The notes beneath the pieces were generated by a model. That model saw nothing but the letters and a program-made list of their open reading frames with translations, was not told the origin of the DNA and did not search any database. Shown here piece after piece: positions 9,088-18,652 of a DNA stretch of 64,000 nt. The position numbers and the translations under genes are program-made. Numbering within the stretch: the stretch's first letter is position 1; every line of letters starts with the position of its first letter. The DNA is from Oscillatoria sp. CS-180 (lineage in GTDB: Bacteria > Cyanobacteriota > Cyanobacteriia > Phormidesmidales > Phormidesmidaceae), in contig NZ_JAQMUB010000081.1 in NCBI RefSeq assembly GCF_028330965.1, positions 205,080 through 269,079 on the forward strand. The letters are read 5' to 3'.

Positions 9088-10440
9088 GTGGAACCAACCA
9101 CGCCTGAGGACTTTCAGTCTGCATCTTCTGCCCCCTTTAAAGACTCTGATGTTGATATCGCTGAACCGTTAGAAGCCCCTATTCGTAAAGAACAGACAGG
9201 GCTGCGGTGGATTATCGGCTCTGGTCTCGTCACGCTTTTGGGCATAGGGGGTTGGCTAGGATATCGAACCTTTTTGCAAACGCCGCCTGAATCGATCGCG
9301 GTCGTTATGGCCCCGGTCAATCGCCAAGATTTGGAAGTCAGTATTACCGAAGCGGGCATTGTGGAACTGGGCGGACAACAGACCTTCAAAGCTCCCAGTG
9401 ATGTAACCGTTCAGGAAGTCTTAGTCGAAGAGCGGGAACGGGTTAGTCAGGGACAGGTCTTGCTAGAGCTGCGCGATCGCAGGCTTCAGCAGCAGCTTGA
9501 TGATCAGCTCGTGCAGAACCAAATCAATCAGCTGGATCTTCAACGCCAACAGGAAGTTTTGCAGGAACGGTTAACACGGCTCACAGATGCCGAGAGTCGC
9601 TTGCAGGACTCGGCAGAACTGTTAGAGCAGGGGTATATTTCTGAAGATGACTTTCGCATAGACAGGCGATCGCTCGAAGAGGCTCAATCGGAGGTCAGGA
9701 ATGCCGAAGTTGAAGTCACTAAAGCGGAATTACGGGTACGCCAGGACGACATCAACACCGCTAACTTGCAGGTACAGCTGGAAGATAATCAAATTGTTGC
9801 GCCGATCGATGCGATCGTCCTCAAGGTGGACGTTAAACCTGGAGACGGTGTGCAGCGTGAAGGGCGTCTGTTGAGCATTGGTGATCCGACACAAGAAACG
9901 ATTCGCCTGCAAATGACAACGCTTAATGCGGCTAACGTGGGCATTGGGATGCCGGTGAGAGTGAGCGTGATTGGCCCCAACCCAGACATTTTCGAAGGGC
10001 GGATTCAGCGAGTTTCTCCCCAAGCTGTTACCGATCAGAACAATTCTGAGCAGTCCACGGTTGAAGCCGAAGCGGTTTTGAACGAACCCAGCAATTCACT
10101 CATTCCAGGCAGCGCCGTCAGCGTCGATGTGGTTCTGGAGGAGCGACAAAATGTACTGGTGATTCCTGTAACGGCCCTACAGCGAGATGCTGGCAATCCT
10201 TATGTCTGGGTCAAAGATGCTGAAGGACTGGCCCAACAGCGGGAAGTTACGGTCGGGCTAGAGACCTTAGAAACTATTGAGATTCTGTCGGGCCTGCAGG
10301 AAGGGGATGAAATCGTCGTTGCAGTTCCGCCAGAGACCGACCTCGTGCCGGGCAGCCCGCTGACACCACCTGAAACCAACGCGCCCTCAGAACGCGAAGC
10401 AGAAACGTCCTCTGGCCAGCAGAACTCAGGAGGAAACTGA
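9088..10440 (+). CDS. HlyD/MacA-like periplasmic adaptor (membrane fusion protein)
   Basis: 450 residues from a GTG at 9088. One N-terminal membrane anchor lies at about residues 39-60 (WIIGSGLVTLLGIGGWLGY). Then follow a lipoyl-type half (FKAPSDVTVQEVLVEERERVSQGQVLLEL), a long coiled-coil hairpin at about residues 130-230, the second lipoyl half (QIVAPIDAIVLKVDVKPGDGVQ), beta-barrel and membrane-proximal domains, and a Pro/Glu-rich tail. It bridges the inner-membrane ABC pump to the TolC channel. It sits 3 bases upstream of the permease gene, indicating tight translational coupling. Confidence 0.9.
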   Translation: MEPTTPEDFQSASSAPFKDSDVDIAEPLEAPIRKEQTGLRWIIGSGLVTLLGIGGWLGYRTFLQTPPESIAVVMAPVNRQDLEVSITEAGIVELGGQQTFKAPSDVTVQEVLVEERERVSQGQVLLELRDRRLQQQLDDQLVQNQINQLDLQRQQEVLQERLTRLTDAESRLQDSAELLEQGYISEDDFRIDRRSLEEAQSEVRNAEVEVTKAELRVRQDDINTANLQVQLEDNQIVAPIDAIVLKVDVKPGDGVQREGRLLSIGDPTQETIRLQMTTLNAANVGIGMPVRVSVIGPNPDIFEGRIQRVSPQAVTDQNNSEQSTVEAEAVLNEPSNSLIPGSAVSVDVVLEERQNVLVIPVTALQRDAGNPYVWVKDAEGLAQQREVTVGLETLETIEILSGLQEGDEIVVAVPPETDLVPGSPLTPPETNAPSEREAETSSGQQNSGGN

Positions 10441-10443
10441 ATC

Positions 10444-11640
10444 ATGGCGCTGTCTCCAACTGACTTGGTTATCACTACTTTTCGCGATTTGGGAGGCAAC
10501 TGGGTACGGTCCGGGCTAACCACCTTAGGCATTTTTATGGGCGTGGCCGCAGTGAACGCCACACTCAATATTGGAACGATTACGAGCGCGCAGCTTCAAG
10601 AAAAACTGGCCCAGCGGGACAACCCTTTTGTCACCTATTTTATGTACGACCCTACAGGACTTAAGACAGCACCGGAACTAGGGGAAGAAGATTTCATTGT
10701 GATGCAGCAGGAGGTCCCCGGAATTGCGAGCATAAGCTATAGGACACGCGGTTTAAGTGCCAGCCAAGTACGCCATCAGGGACAAGTGGCGCTGAATGCT
10801 GACATCGAAGGCGTATCTTTAAATTTTCAGGAAACGACAGGACGCAAGGTCATTGAAGGTCGCTTCTTTCAGCAAACCGATTTTGACGAATATTATCCGG
10901 TCGCCATCATTAATACCACTCTAGCTGAGCAGCTTTTTCCTGAAGGATCTCCCGTCAATCAAGGACTATTTCTAGGCACGATTCGGCTAACGGTGATTGG
11001 CGTGACGGAGGCTAAGCAGCGATGGTCAGGTCGTGAACCTAATCCAGAAGTATGGCTGACTCAGAACTATGCCAACGCGATCGCTGGCCAATACAGCTGG
11101 GGGACGACTCAAATCGCGATCCAAGAACTGGAGAATTATGAAGCCGTCGAAGCCGGCATTGAAGCTTTTCTCAACCAGCGCTATCCCGGCTTTGAAGTCG
11201 GCATCTGGGGCAATGCAGCCGATCTATATCGCGAAGAGCAGCAGCAGCGAACCAGTAACCGCATTCTCAAGGTTGTAGGTCTCCTGGCTTTGGTGATTGG
11301 TGGGGTTGGCATCGCCAATATTACGGTAGCTGCCGTCATGGAGCGCACTCGCGAAATTGGTCTCCGGAGAGCCATCGGCGCTACTGACTGGGAAGTCATG
11401 ATGCAGTTTATTGTAGAAGCAGCCCTTCTCAGTTTAGTTGGCGGCACAGCTGCGATCGCCACCGTTCATGGGCTAACCAGAATAGCCACCACTCAGGTCT
11501 TTGAAGCACCCTATACCTTTCGTCCTCAAGCAGCAGCGATCTCCATGGGAGCAGCGTTTGCCGTCGGCGTCGGGGCCAGTTTCTTTCCAGCATTGCGGGT
11601 CACGCAGATTGATGTGGTTCAAGCCTTGAGGGGAGAGTAG
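10444..11640 (+). CDS. MacB/FtsX-type ABC permease
   Basis: 398 residues. An N-terminal transmembrane helix (about 20-42, containing LTTLGIFMGVAAVNATL) is followed by a periplasmic MacB-type domain of about 230 residues. Three C-terminal helices form the FtsX domain (VVGLLALVIGGVGIANITVAAVMERTRE, AALLSLVGGTAAIATV, AAFAVGVGASFFPAL). The motif RTREIGLRRAIGAT is diagnostic of the family. It pairs with the ATPase at 7929-8687 and the adaptor just upstream. The substrate (lipid, peptide or drug) cannot be read from sequence. Confidence 0.93.
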   Translation: MALSPTDLVITTFRDLGGNWVRSGLTTLGIFMGVAAVNATLNIGTITSAQLQEKLAQRDNPFVTYFMYDPTGLKTAPELGEEDFIVMQQEVPGIASISYRTRGLSASQVRHQGQVALNADIEGVSLNFQETTGRKVIEGRFFQQTDFDEYYPVAIINTTLAEQLFPEGSPVNQGLFLGTIRLTVIGVTEAKQRWSGREPNPEVWLTQNYANAIAGQYSWGTTQIAIQELENYEAVEAGIEAFLNQRYPGFEVGIWGNAADLYREEQQQRTSNRILKVVGLLALVIGGVGIANITVAAVMERTREIGLRRAIGATDWEVMMQFIVEAALLSLVGGTAAIATVHGLTRIATTQVFEAPYTFRPQAAAISMGAAFAVGVGASFFPALRVTQIDVVQALRGE

Positions 11641-11645
11641 GTGAC

Positions 11646-13397
11646 ATGAGCGCAAGGGAGCATTGGAGCAAGCTGGGAGAGCAGAGCATCAATCAGCATA
11701 GGTACTGGTGGGGAGGAGTTAGCGCAGTATTGTTATTGGCTCTCCCCTTAGCTCGGACAGGAATTGCCAATTCCATAGAGGGGCCTGTCTTTGAGCCGCT
11801 GCCCTCGGAAACGGGGTCTCCCGCAGAAGGGTCTACTTATCCAGACACATTAACGGATGAGGAACAGCAAGGTTCTGATGTTGATGAGGCATTGGAGCTG
11901 GAGGAAACCGTTAGTCCCCTTGATGCGGTCACGACCGATGGGCGATCGCGCGTTGCGGTCACCCTCCCTGAGTTGCTCAATCTGGTCATTGTGGGCAATC
12001 GTGATTTACGCGATCGTCAGCTGCAGCGACTGATTGAACAGCAGCAACTTCAGGCTGCTGAAGAACGGTTTGATCCGCAGCTTACTCCCACTGTCGGCAT
12101 TGGTCTGAATCAGCGCTTTGAAGAGGTCTTTGGAGGTGGTGCTCGTTTACCCAATACCATTGGGGGCACATCGACGGATTTGGGCGATCGCACGACGCTG
12201 ACCCAAAGCGCTGGCGCGTCAGCACTTCTCCTGACGCGCCAGGGAACTGAGATTGATCTCACCCTGGATGCCCTGAGCAATACCCCTTCTGTGCGCCTTA
12301 ACTTGACTCAGCCGCTGCTCCGAGGGGCGGGAACGGCAGTCAATGAAGCGCCTGTCGATATCGCTCGTCTGCAAGAGTCTCAGAATTTTCTGGAGCTACA
12401 GCAAACATTGACAACGACCGTCAGCACGACGGTGACTCAATACACCAACCTGATTGAAGCCCAGGAATCCGTCAGAATTCAACGGCAAGCTCTAGACCGA
12501 CGACAGCGACAGCTAACCATCTTGCGGGCATTGGTGGAAGCAGGGCGTAGGGCAGAGTTTGACTTAGTGGATTCACAGCGATCCGTAGCCGATGCCGAGA
12601 GAGATTTGCTCCTGGCTCAAAATCAGCTGGAAGAAGCCAATACGGCTTTGTTAGATCAAATTGGGGTTAATCGTGACCTTGTGTTTGTAGCATCTCCAGA
12701 AACTATCACCGAGCTATTCACAGTAGCGATCGCACGGGTTGAAGACTATGATTTGGAAACCTTGGTGGCGATCGCCTATCAAACGCGCCCCGACTATTTG
12801 CAAACTGAGCTAGCGCAAGACATCGCTCAACTTAATCTGAAACTAGCGGAAGATGGTCTACGGTGGCGTCTTGATATTGAAGGGAGTGCCAGCCTAGGCG
12901 ACTTTTCAGAAACGACTATCGGTCTTGTTGCTCGCCGCACCTTTGATGAACCTAATCTGGAAACTGACTTAGTTCAGCGCCAAGTGGAAATTGTTCAGCA
13001 GGACAATCGCTTGGCTCAACAGCAGACCACCATCCGCAATGAAATTACTAATCAGCTCAACACCGTTAACGCCAACCTAGCGCGGGTTGAAGCCGCACAG
13101 CGAGCCACGGAGAACGCTCGACTACAGCTAGATGTAACCCGCGAGCTCTTTTTAAGAGGCCGCATTCGGGACATCTTTCAAATTACAACTCAAGAAGAAA
13201 ACCTGGTAGATGCCGAAAATAGCGAACTCTCAGCTCGTATTCAATTCCTCGACAGCATTGTTGCTCTAGATGAAGCAGTTGGCCTCACCCTGGAAACCTG
13301 GAGCAACGCCGTTGATTTTCTACCCGTGCTGCTCACACCCGACGCCTTAGACACCTTCGAAATCCAAGAACCCGATTTAACCCCACTTGACGAATAG
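11646..13397 (+). CDS. TolC-like outer membrane efflux protein
   Basis: 583 residues, starting 5 bases after the permease stop codon. A hydrophobic N-terminal signal segment lies at about residues 24-42 (VSAVLLLALPLARTG). A Pro/Glu-rich linker follows, then two OEP repeats with long alpha-helical stretches (LPELLNLVIVGNRDLRDRQLQ; later LETLVAIAYQTRPDYLQTELA). It is the outer-membrane exit duct of the tripartite pump. The ATPase, adaptor, permease, TolC gene order resembles MacAB-TolC rather than the heterocyst DevBCA order. Confidence 0.9.
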   Translation: MSAREHWSKLGEQSINQHRYWWGGVSAVLLLALPLARTGIANSIEGPVFEPLPSETGSPAEGSTYPDTLTDEEQQGSDVDEALELEETVSPLDAVTTDGRSRVAVTLPELLNLVIVGNRDLRDRQLQRLIEQQQLQAAEERFDPQLTPTVGIGLNQRFEEVFGGGARLPNTIGGTSTDLGDRTTLTQSAGASALLLTRQGTEIDLTLDALSNTPSVRLNLTQPLLRGAGTAVNEAPVDIARLQESQNFLELQQTLTTTVSTTVTQYTNLIEAQESVRIQRQALDRRQRQLTILRALVEAGRRAEFDLVDSQRSVADAERDLLLAQNQLEEANTALLDQIGVNRDLVFVASPETITELFTVAIARVEDYDLETLVAIAYQTRPDYLQTELAQDIAQLNLKLAEDGLRWRLDIEGSASLGDFSETTIGLVARRTFDEPNLETDLVQRQVEIVQQDNRLAQQQTTIRNEITNQLNTVNANLARVEAAQRATENARLQLDVTRELFLRGRIRDIFQITTQEENLVDAENSELSARIQFLDSIVALDEAVGLTLETWSNAVDFLPVLLTPDALDTFEIQEPDLTPLDE

Positions 13398-13582
13398 GGA
13401 CACCTGCCACAACCAGTCATCAACGTACTCCGGTGTATTCGCACAGCCTGGCGATAGCCCCTTAATCCGCCTGCCGCATAACTCCTCGCGACAACTTCAC
13501 GCCCATGAGCTGTACGGCTGTCATCGAACCGCAAAGTGGAAAATCTAGTGATTCTGCGCTGTTCTAATCCTTTAAAACGAAA

Positions 13583-13620
13583 AGCTGAGCTGGTCCTTCT
13601 AACGAACTTCCAGCTCAGCT
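13583..13620. other. Perfect 11-bp inverted repeat (stem-loop)
   Basis: AGCTGAGCTGG at 13583-13593 is followed, after a 16-base loop, by its exact reverse complement CCAGCTCAGCT at 13610-13620. No T-run follows on either side, so a simple intrinsic terminator is unlikely. It lies 185 bases after the tolC-like stop codon and could stabilise a 3' end or act as a protein-binding dyad. Confidence 0.6.
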
Positions 13621-13934
13621 CGTGCTCAAGGAGCACACGCGAGTCTACAGGATGCCTACATAGTGGCCTAGACGCTTTACGCAAACAATATGGAAAAGTT
13701 CAGTTAAATTCAGGTGTTCTCACCAAAAGTTCAGCTCTTCAATTTGGGCAAATCGCCAGAACCCTTTGAGGAAGAGCATTTCGAAGAGATTCATGAACAT
13801 CAATTCTGTGAGGACACGGCACTGAACCTGTGACTATGTACTGAGCGATCGAATGAGGCTCAGTGCATTAGCTCAGAATACGTGCTGAATTCTGAGCTAG
13901 GTGTGGCACAAACACAGCGATAGCAGGATGTACT

Positions 13935-13965
13935 TAAATGTGACCTCAGCACCCTAAATGTGACC
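13935..13965. promoter_or_regulatory. Two TAAATGTGACC direct repeats 20 bp apart
   Basis: TAAATGTGACC occurs at 13935-13945 and again at 13955-13965. The 20-bp spacing, about two helical turns, would put both sites on one face of the DNA. TGTGA is the half-site recognised by CRP-family proteins, but the arrangement is direct, not inverted. The next gene starts at 14143, about 180 bases downstream. Confidence 0.35.
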
Positions 13966-14142
13966 CGTTCTTTGCAAAAGAATTGTAATTATAGAGCACG
14001 ATTTCTTGAATTTGGGTCTCAACAGAGTGCACTAAGTTGAATGTTGCGCGTTATCCTTAACCTACTAAGGTTCCTGGAGATCGCAGCTTCACAGTCTAAA
14101 TCAACACTTATGTAACTGGATCTACAGGATTATTCCATCTCT

Positions 14143-14799
14143 ATGAGCGATTCGTCGGCATTTATTGCAGGGTGTGCAACGACTGGCGCTGCAGCGTTAA
14201 TTTTGCTGATAGCGCGCGTTACTGTGTCAAAATCCCCTCCGATCGTTGAAGATCTCAGCGCATTGCCGATCGAAGAAGTTGCCCCTGTACCCACAACATC
14301 AACTACTGCTGCTGCACCTCAGGTAGAAGACGTTCTTGAAGAGCTTGAACAGCAACAGAAGATCAATCAACGTCTGGAAGAACAAATTACTGAGCAAGAT
14401 GCGCTACTCAAAGATTTAGAAGCCCAAATTCAGTGGCAACAGCAAGAAGCCCAAGCTCTCGTAGCGCGCGTCAATACCCATGAAACCTCAATTAACGCAC
14501 TGACCTCTCAACAACAACAGTTTGCGGGCGTTCAGCAAGAAACTGATCGCACTCAGTCTTCCTTATTGTGGGTTGGCGCCGGACTCGTCGTTGTCGTTTT
14601 AATTGGCGGTGCGATCGTCCTGGTCATTCTGGTTGTTTTAGTTGCTTTTCAATCTCGTAATCGCCAGTCACCGGCTAGCCAAGTGGTGTATTCAACTGAG
14701 GTTCCTGTCCCCCCTAATCCCTACTATCAGGGCCAATTTTTACCCGCTCCTAGACGTACCCGTCAGGTATATCCACAAGATATTTACGACCCGGAATAG
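14143..14799 (+). CDS. Two-TM coiled-coil protein of unknown function
   Basis: 218 residues. A hydrophobic N-terminal segment (about 6-26, GCATTGAAALILLIARV) is followed by an acidic, Pro/Thr-rich linker and a Gln/Glu-rich coiled coil at about residues 65-130. A second strong transmembrane span lies at about 143-170 (LLWVGAGLVVVVLIGGAIVLVILVVLVAF). The C-terminal tail is basic and Tyr/Pro-rich. It is followed by the osmoprotectant transporter but separated by about 195 bases, so a functional link is not shown. No named domain recognised. Confidence 0.7.
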   Translation: MSDSSAFIAGCATTGAAALILLIARVTVSKSPPIVEDLSALPIEEVAPVPTTSTTAAAPQVEDVLEELEQQQKINQRLEEQITEQDALLKDLEAQIQWQQQEAQALVARVNTHETSINALTSQQQQFAGVQQETDRTQSSLLWVGAGLVVVVLIGGAIVLVILVVLVAFQSRNRQSPASQVVYSTEVPVPPNPYYQGQFLPAPRRTRQVYPQDIYDPE

Positions 14800-14993
14800 A
14801 GCAAAGAAACCGTTTTGAACAATTTAGTTTTCTGATACGCCGTCTTAAATAAAAGATATCGCTTGTTAGGCTGCATAATCTATGACTTTTTCAGATCGGT
14901 TTTCTCCATTGGGTGAGAGGAAACCCTTGAGATGAGGTGTTATTCTCAAAAGCAAACGATTTTCGACACAGATTCCGAGCGGATACTGCTTTC

Positions 14994-15914
14994 ATGAAAT
15001 TAGTACGTCGATGGTTTTCTTTCGTCGCTTTGTTTATTTGCGCTGCTACAACGGTTGTGGCCTGTGCAGGAGGCAATACCAGTGGCGATGTTATTCGAGT
15101 AGGTTCGAAAGATTTTGCTGAACAGCTGATTCTAGGCGAAATGTATGCCCTGATGCTGGAAGACGCAGGGTATGCAGTTGAGCGCAAACTCAATTTAGGT
15201 GGCACCCCTGTCGCGCAAGCCGCTCTGGAAAGTAACGAGATCGATCTCTATCCAGAATATACGGGGACAGGTCTATTGACTGTTCTGAAAGAACCTGTGA
15301 GTAGTGACCCGAATGAGGTTTTTGACACCGTTTCAAGTCAATATCAGGAACAGTTCAACCTGGTATGGCTGACACCCGCCCCAATGAACAATACCCAAGC
15401 ATTGGCAATGACCCGTGAGAGGTCGGATGAGCTGGGCATCACCACAATTTCCGAATTTGCTGAGCAGGCCAATAATTTGACTTTAATTGGTCCGCCAGAG
15501 TTCGAAGTCCGTGAAGATGGTTTACCTGGTATTCAAAGCGCATACGGTGACTTTCAGCTCAAAGAATACAAAGCTGTTGATCAAGGATTACGGTATAAGG
15601 GCCTAGTCGACGGGGAAGCAGATGTTGCCGTAGCTTTTGGTACCGACGGTGAGATCAGCGCTTTTGATCTGGTTGTCTTAGAAGATGATCAGCAACTTTT
15701 CCCGCCTTATCAAGTGGCTCCGGTTGTACGCCAGGAGGCTCTGGACGCTACACCTGAAATTGAAACTATTTTGAATGAACTGTCTCCTGCCATCACCGAC
15801 GAAGTGATGCAAACTCTCAACTATGCAGTCACCGGAGAGGAACGTGAACCTGAAGAGGTTGCTCAAACGTTCTTGGTAGAGAATGGTTTCTTAGAAGAGA
15901 CGGATGCGGAATAA
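14994..15914 (+). CDS. Osmoprotectant (glycine betaine/choline-type) ABC substrate-binding lipoprotein
   Basis: About 306 residues from the ATG at 14994. An upstream ATG at 14937 would bury the signal peptide. The N-terminus is a lipoprotein signal (basic RR, hydrophobic stretch, lipobox VVAC with Cys24). The mature part begins IRVGSKDFAEQLILGEMYALMLEDAGY and has NLGGTPVAQAALESNEIDLYPEYTGTGL, hallmarks of the OpuCC/OsmX/YehZ binding proteins. It would capture a quaternary-amine osmolyte in the periplasm and deliver it to the permease at 17007-17639. Confidence 0.9.
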   Translation: MKLVRRWFSFVALFICAATTVVACAGGNTSGDVIRVGSKDFAEQLILGEMYALMLEDAGYAVERKLNLGGTPVAQAALESNEIDLYPEYTGTGLLTVLKEPVSSDPNEVFDTVSSQYQEQFNLVWLTPAPMNNTQALAMTRERSDELGITTISEFAEQANNLTLIGPPEFEVREDGLPGIQSAYGDFQLKEYKAVDQGLRYKGLVDGEADVAVAFGTDGEISAFDLVVLEDDQQLFPPYQVAPVVRQEALDATPEIETILNELSPAITDEVMQTLNYAVTGEEREPEEVAQTFLVENGFLEETDAE

Positions 15915-16044
15915 CAGGGTGACCTGGCTTTAGCCGGAATTTTTGCGAGTTTTCAGCTGTTAATCGAAGCTGTTGATTCACCATTCAAAACTCAGCATTC
16001 AACTCTCTCCCTTTCCTAACATCTGTTAATTCTTCTGCACTCTC

Positions 16045-17007
16045 ATGGGTAATATTCAATTCAATCAAGTCACCCTGGAATTTCCAGGTATGTCTCGGCC
16101 CGCAGTGAATCAGGTTACCTGTGATATTGCGGCTGGCGAGCTGGTCGTTATTTTAGGCCCATCCGGCTGTGGCAAGACGACGCTGCTTAAGATGGTAAAC
16201 CGCCTTTATGAGCCAACATCGGGGCAGATTTGCATTGATGGACAGGACATTACGCGCCTCAGACCGACCAAGCTGAGGCAGAAAATTGGCTACGTCATTC
16301 AGCAGTCTGGCCTATTTCCTCACATGACGGTTGCTGAGAACGTTGCTGTTGTGCCAAAGCTTTTGAGATGGCCGAACCCTCGTACTCAGGCGCGGATAGA
16401 CGAGCTACTGGATTTGGTAAAGCTGCCGCCAAATGAGTATCGCGATCGCTATCCGGCACAATTATCTGGCGGTCAGCAGCAGCGGGTTGGTATCGCTAGA
16501 GCATTGGCTGGAGATCCGGACTATATGCTGATGGACGAACCCTTTGGGGCAATCGATGCAATTACGCGAACATCTCTCCAGAACGAAATTATTCGGCTTC
16601 AGCAACAGTTGAAAAAAACGATTTTGTTTGTTTCCCACGATGTGGATGAAGCATTGCGATTGGGCGATCGCATTTTGGTTATGAATGCTGGCCGTATCGT
16701 TCAGTTCGATACCCCCTTTAATCTCCTGACCCAACCTAGCGAACCTTTTGTCCACGAGCTTTTAGGCGCAGACGACATGGTGCGACAGTTAGGACTGTTA
16801 CCCGTCAATTCGGCCATGATTTCGCTGCCAGAGCATTACCAAAACGGCAACAAGCCCTCAGTTGAAACTGCGGACAACTTAAGAGACGCACTCTCGATTA
16901 TTCTAAGAACAGGGGCACCCGAGTTGTCAGTCCTAGAAGACGGCGAACCGGTCGGCTTGCTGACCCTAGACCATATCCGTAACTGCGCGGTGGAGGCAAA
17001 CCGCTAG
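16045..17007 (+). CDS. Osmoprotectant ABC transporter ATP-binding protein (OpuCA/OsmV-like)
   Basis: 320 residues with Walker A GPSGCGKT, Q-loop VIQQSGLFPHMTV, signature [10 protein letters not shown], Walker B YMLMDEPFGAID and H-loop VSHDVDEA. The DEPFGAIDAITR form is typical of the quaternary-amine uptake class. The C-terminal part (about 245-320) resembles a single degenerate CBS-like regulatory domain rather than a full tandem pair. The stop codon overlaps the GTG start of the permease by one base (TAGTG), implying translational coupling. Confidence 0.92.
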   Translation: MGNIQFNQVTLEFPGMSRPAVNQVTCDIAAGELVVILGPSGCGKTTLLKMVNRLYEPTSGQICIDGQDITRLRPTKLRQKIGYVIQQSGLFPHMTVAENVAVVPKLLRWPNPRTQARIDELLDLVKLPPNEYRDRYPAQLSGGQQQRVGIARALAGDPDYMLMDEPFGAIDAITRTSLQNEIIRLQQQLKKTILFVSHDVDEALRLGDRILVMNAGRIVQFDTPFNLLTQPSEPFVHELLGADDMVRQLGLLPVNSAMISLPEHYQNGNKPSVETADNLRDALSIILRTGAPELSVLEDGEPVGLLTLDHIRNCAVEANR

Positions 17008-17639
17008 TGGGGTATTTACTTGATAATCCGGGCGAGGTGCTGACGCTTCTGGTCCAACACGTTCAAATGACGGGCATCACACTCCTGATTGCCGTCCTTG
17101 TAGCTGTCCCCTTATCACTCCTCATTGCTCGCTATCAGTGGCTATCCGTCCCGGTAATTGGCATTCTGGGCATCTTATACACGATTCCTAGCCTGGCCCT
17201 AATTATTTTTCTGGTGCCTATTTTTGGCCTTAATGCAACGTCGGTCATTGTAGCGATGGTGCTCTACACACAGGTCATCCTGGTTCGCAATCTCACGGTC
17301 GGTTTATCTGGCATTGATGCAGCAGTCTTAGAAGCGGCTAAGGGCATGGGCATGAGCAACTGGCAGCGCTGGTGGTGGGTGCAGGTTCCTCTAGTGCTAC
17401 CCGTTTTTGTTGCCGGGGTGAGAATTGCAGCAGTAGTCGCGATCGCGATCGCCACGATTGGCGCCAAGTTTAACGCTGGTGGGTTGGGCAAACTCTTGTT
17501 TGACGGAATTCAAACCAATCGCATTGACAAACTTTGGGCGGGTTCAATTGCCGTTGCAGTGCTTGCCTTTGCCGTGAACAGTGTGCTCCTTTGGCTGGAA
17601 CAGCGTAGTCATCCCACCCGCAAAGCTGAAAAGCATTAA
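17007..17639 (+). CDS. Osmoprotectant ABC transporter permease (OpuCB/OsmW-like)
   Basis: 210 residues from a GTG overlapping the ATPase stop. About five or six hydrophobic helices are visible. The cytoplasmic EAA loop (AAVLEAAKGMGMSNWQRWWWVQVPLVLPV) is characteristic of BPD-type inner-membrane permeases. Only one permease gene is present, whereas Bacillus OpuC has two; a homodimer is inferred. The domain order SBP, ATPase, permease forms a complete importer. Confidence 0.92.
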   Translation: MGYLLDNPGEVLTLLVQHVQMTGITLLIAVLVAVPLSLLIARYQWLSVPVIGILGILYTIPSLALIIFLVPIFGLNATSVIVAMVLYTQVILVRNLTVGLSGIDAAVLEAAKGMGMSNWQRWWWVQVPLVLPVFVAGVRIAAVVAIAIATIGAKFNAGGLGKLLFDGIQTNRIDKLWAGSIAVAVLAFAVNSVLLWLEQRSHPTRKAEKH

Positions 17640-18208
17640 TTCGGCAGTCCAGCCCGCACTAGGGTGTAGAACTTTTTGACAGCTTCCAACGTCAGTAGAA
17701 TTGAGCAGAACAGTTTTACTATTGGGACCTTATTCAGATCCTTTAAGGAGAGTTCTAAACAAGAAATGACCTGAGAAAGCTAAGGCGGTAGGTTACGGTC
17801 GACATTGGGAAACCCAACGAATAGAGGCTTTGAGGATGTTGGGTCTCGTTCCTCGACACCAACCGACGTGGGGATATTCGTTGCCAGAAAACGCCTAAAC
17901 CTGACAAAACCGCTCTGTTTGATGTCTGAGTTAAGTGGGTCAGGACTCATTCATGGAGCTATTTGCTTCCTAGAGAGCATAAGATAGCATTGCCTATCCT
18001 GCCTGTAGATCGTTTGCGTAAATCTTGCCGGTATAACTTTTACCCCTTGAAGTGTAAAACCCTGCTGGTCTCCAAGCACTTTCGTTCAGGCCAGCTCGTT
18101 GGCTGAGAAGTATTGAGTCCCGTACGCTTTCACGATTTTCCTGTTGTTGACCTTCCTCCGTCTGCTCTGGTTGTTTCTACCCTGTGGTGTATTTTTGTGT
18201 AAAATCCT
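17640..18208. other. Intergenic region, palindromic repeat only
   Basis: About 570 bp with no supported gene. At 17805-17817 a short hairpin TTGGG-AAA-CCCAA is followed by a GTTGGGTCTCGTTCCTC segment. This resembles a common cyanobacterial interspersed palindrome family. The short ORF across it is considered spurious. Confidence 0.5.
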
Positions 18209-18628
18209 GTGCTGCCCTTCGAGTTTATTCTGACTGGTCGTCCTATCTCTAACCAAACTAAAGATAAATCCAAACTGCAGGTGTGGATTGCGGCGGTGCG
18301 TCGGGCAGCTAATCAATCATGGCCGAATGATAATCCTGTTGACGACAATGTGCGTATCAAATTGACCCATTATTTTGATACTCCCAGCGGTAAAGAGGAA
18401 AATGTCCCAGACAGCGACAACATTGTCAAACCCATACGGGCAGCCCTAACGGGCATTGTCTATGAGTACGACTACCAGGTCACAGATGTCACCAGTCGCC
18501 GCCGCAATTTGAACGGTTCATTTAGAGTTAAAGGAATCTCCTTAACCTTGGCGGAAGGCTTCATTAAAGGCGAAGAATTTGTCCATGTTATGATCGAAGT
18601 TGCTCCAGATCCATCTGATCTGAGGTAG
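18209..18628 (+). CDS. RusA-family Holliday junction resolvase-like nuclease
   Basis: 139 residues from a GTG at 18209. The core DSDNIVKPIRAALTG with YEYDYQV matches the RusA signature. Asp68, Asp70, Lys74 and Asp88 align with the catalytic Asp70, Asp72, Lys76 and Asp91 of E. coli RusA, so the active site looks intact. RusA resolves four-way DNA junctions as a dimer. E. coli RusA is prophage-borne, but no phage genes are seen here. The next gene, 24 bases downstream, also has a nuclease fold, suggesting a two-gene DNA-processing unit. Confidence 0.8.
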   Translation: MLPFEFILTGRPISNQTKDKSKLQVWIAAVRRAANQSWPNDNPVDDNVRIKLTHYFDTPSGKEENVPDSDNIVKPIRAALTGIVYEYDYQVTDVTSRRRNLNGSFRVKGISLTLAEGFIKGEEFVHVMIEVAPDPSDLR

Positions 18629-18652
18629 TGAGTTCTTGAGGCGATCGCTTCT

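Larger units (their letters stand above)
13398..14142. other. Intergenic region with hairpin and paired direct repeats
   Basis: 745 bp after the efflux operon without a supported gene. It contains a perfect 11-bp inverted repeat at 13583-13620 and two TAAATGTGACC repeats at 13935-13965, annotated separately. Nothing else stands out. Confidence 0.6.

Noticed and set aside
13536..13769. 77-codon plus-strand frame after the tolC-like gene
   Set aside because: No ribosome site or recognisable sequence. It spans the perfect inverted repeat.
17805..17870. CRISPR-like or intron-like element
   Set aside because: The TTGGG-AAA-CCCAA hairpin and the following GTTGGGTCTCG segment are not repeated at regular spacing, and no spacer pattern exists.
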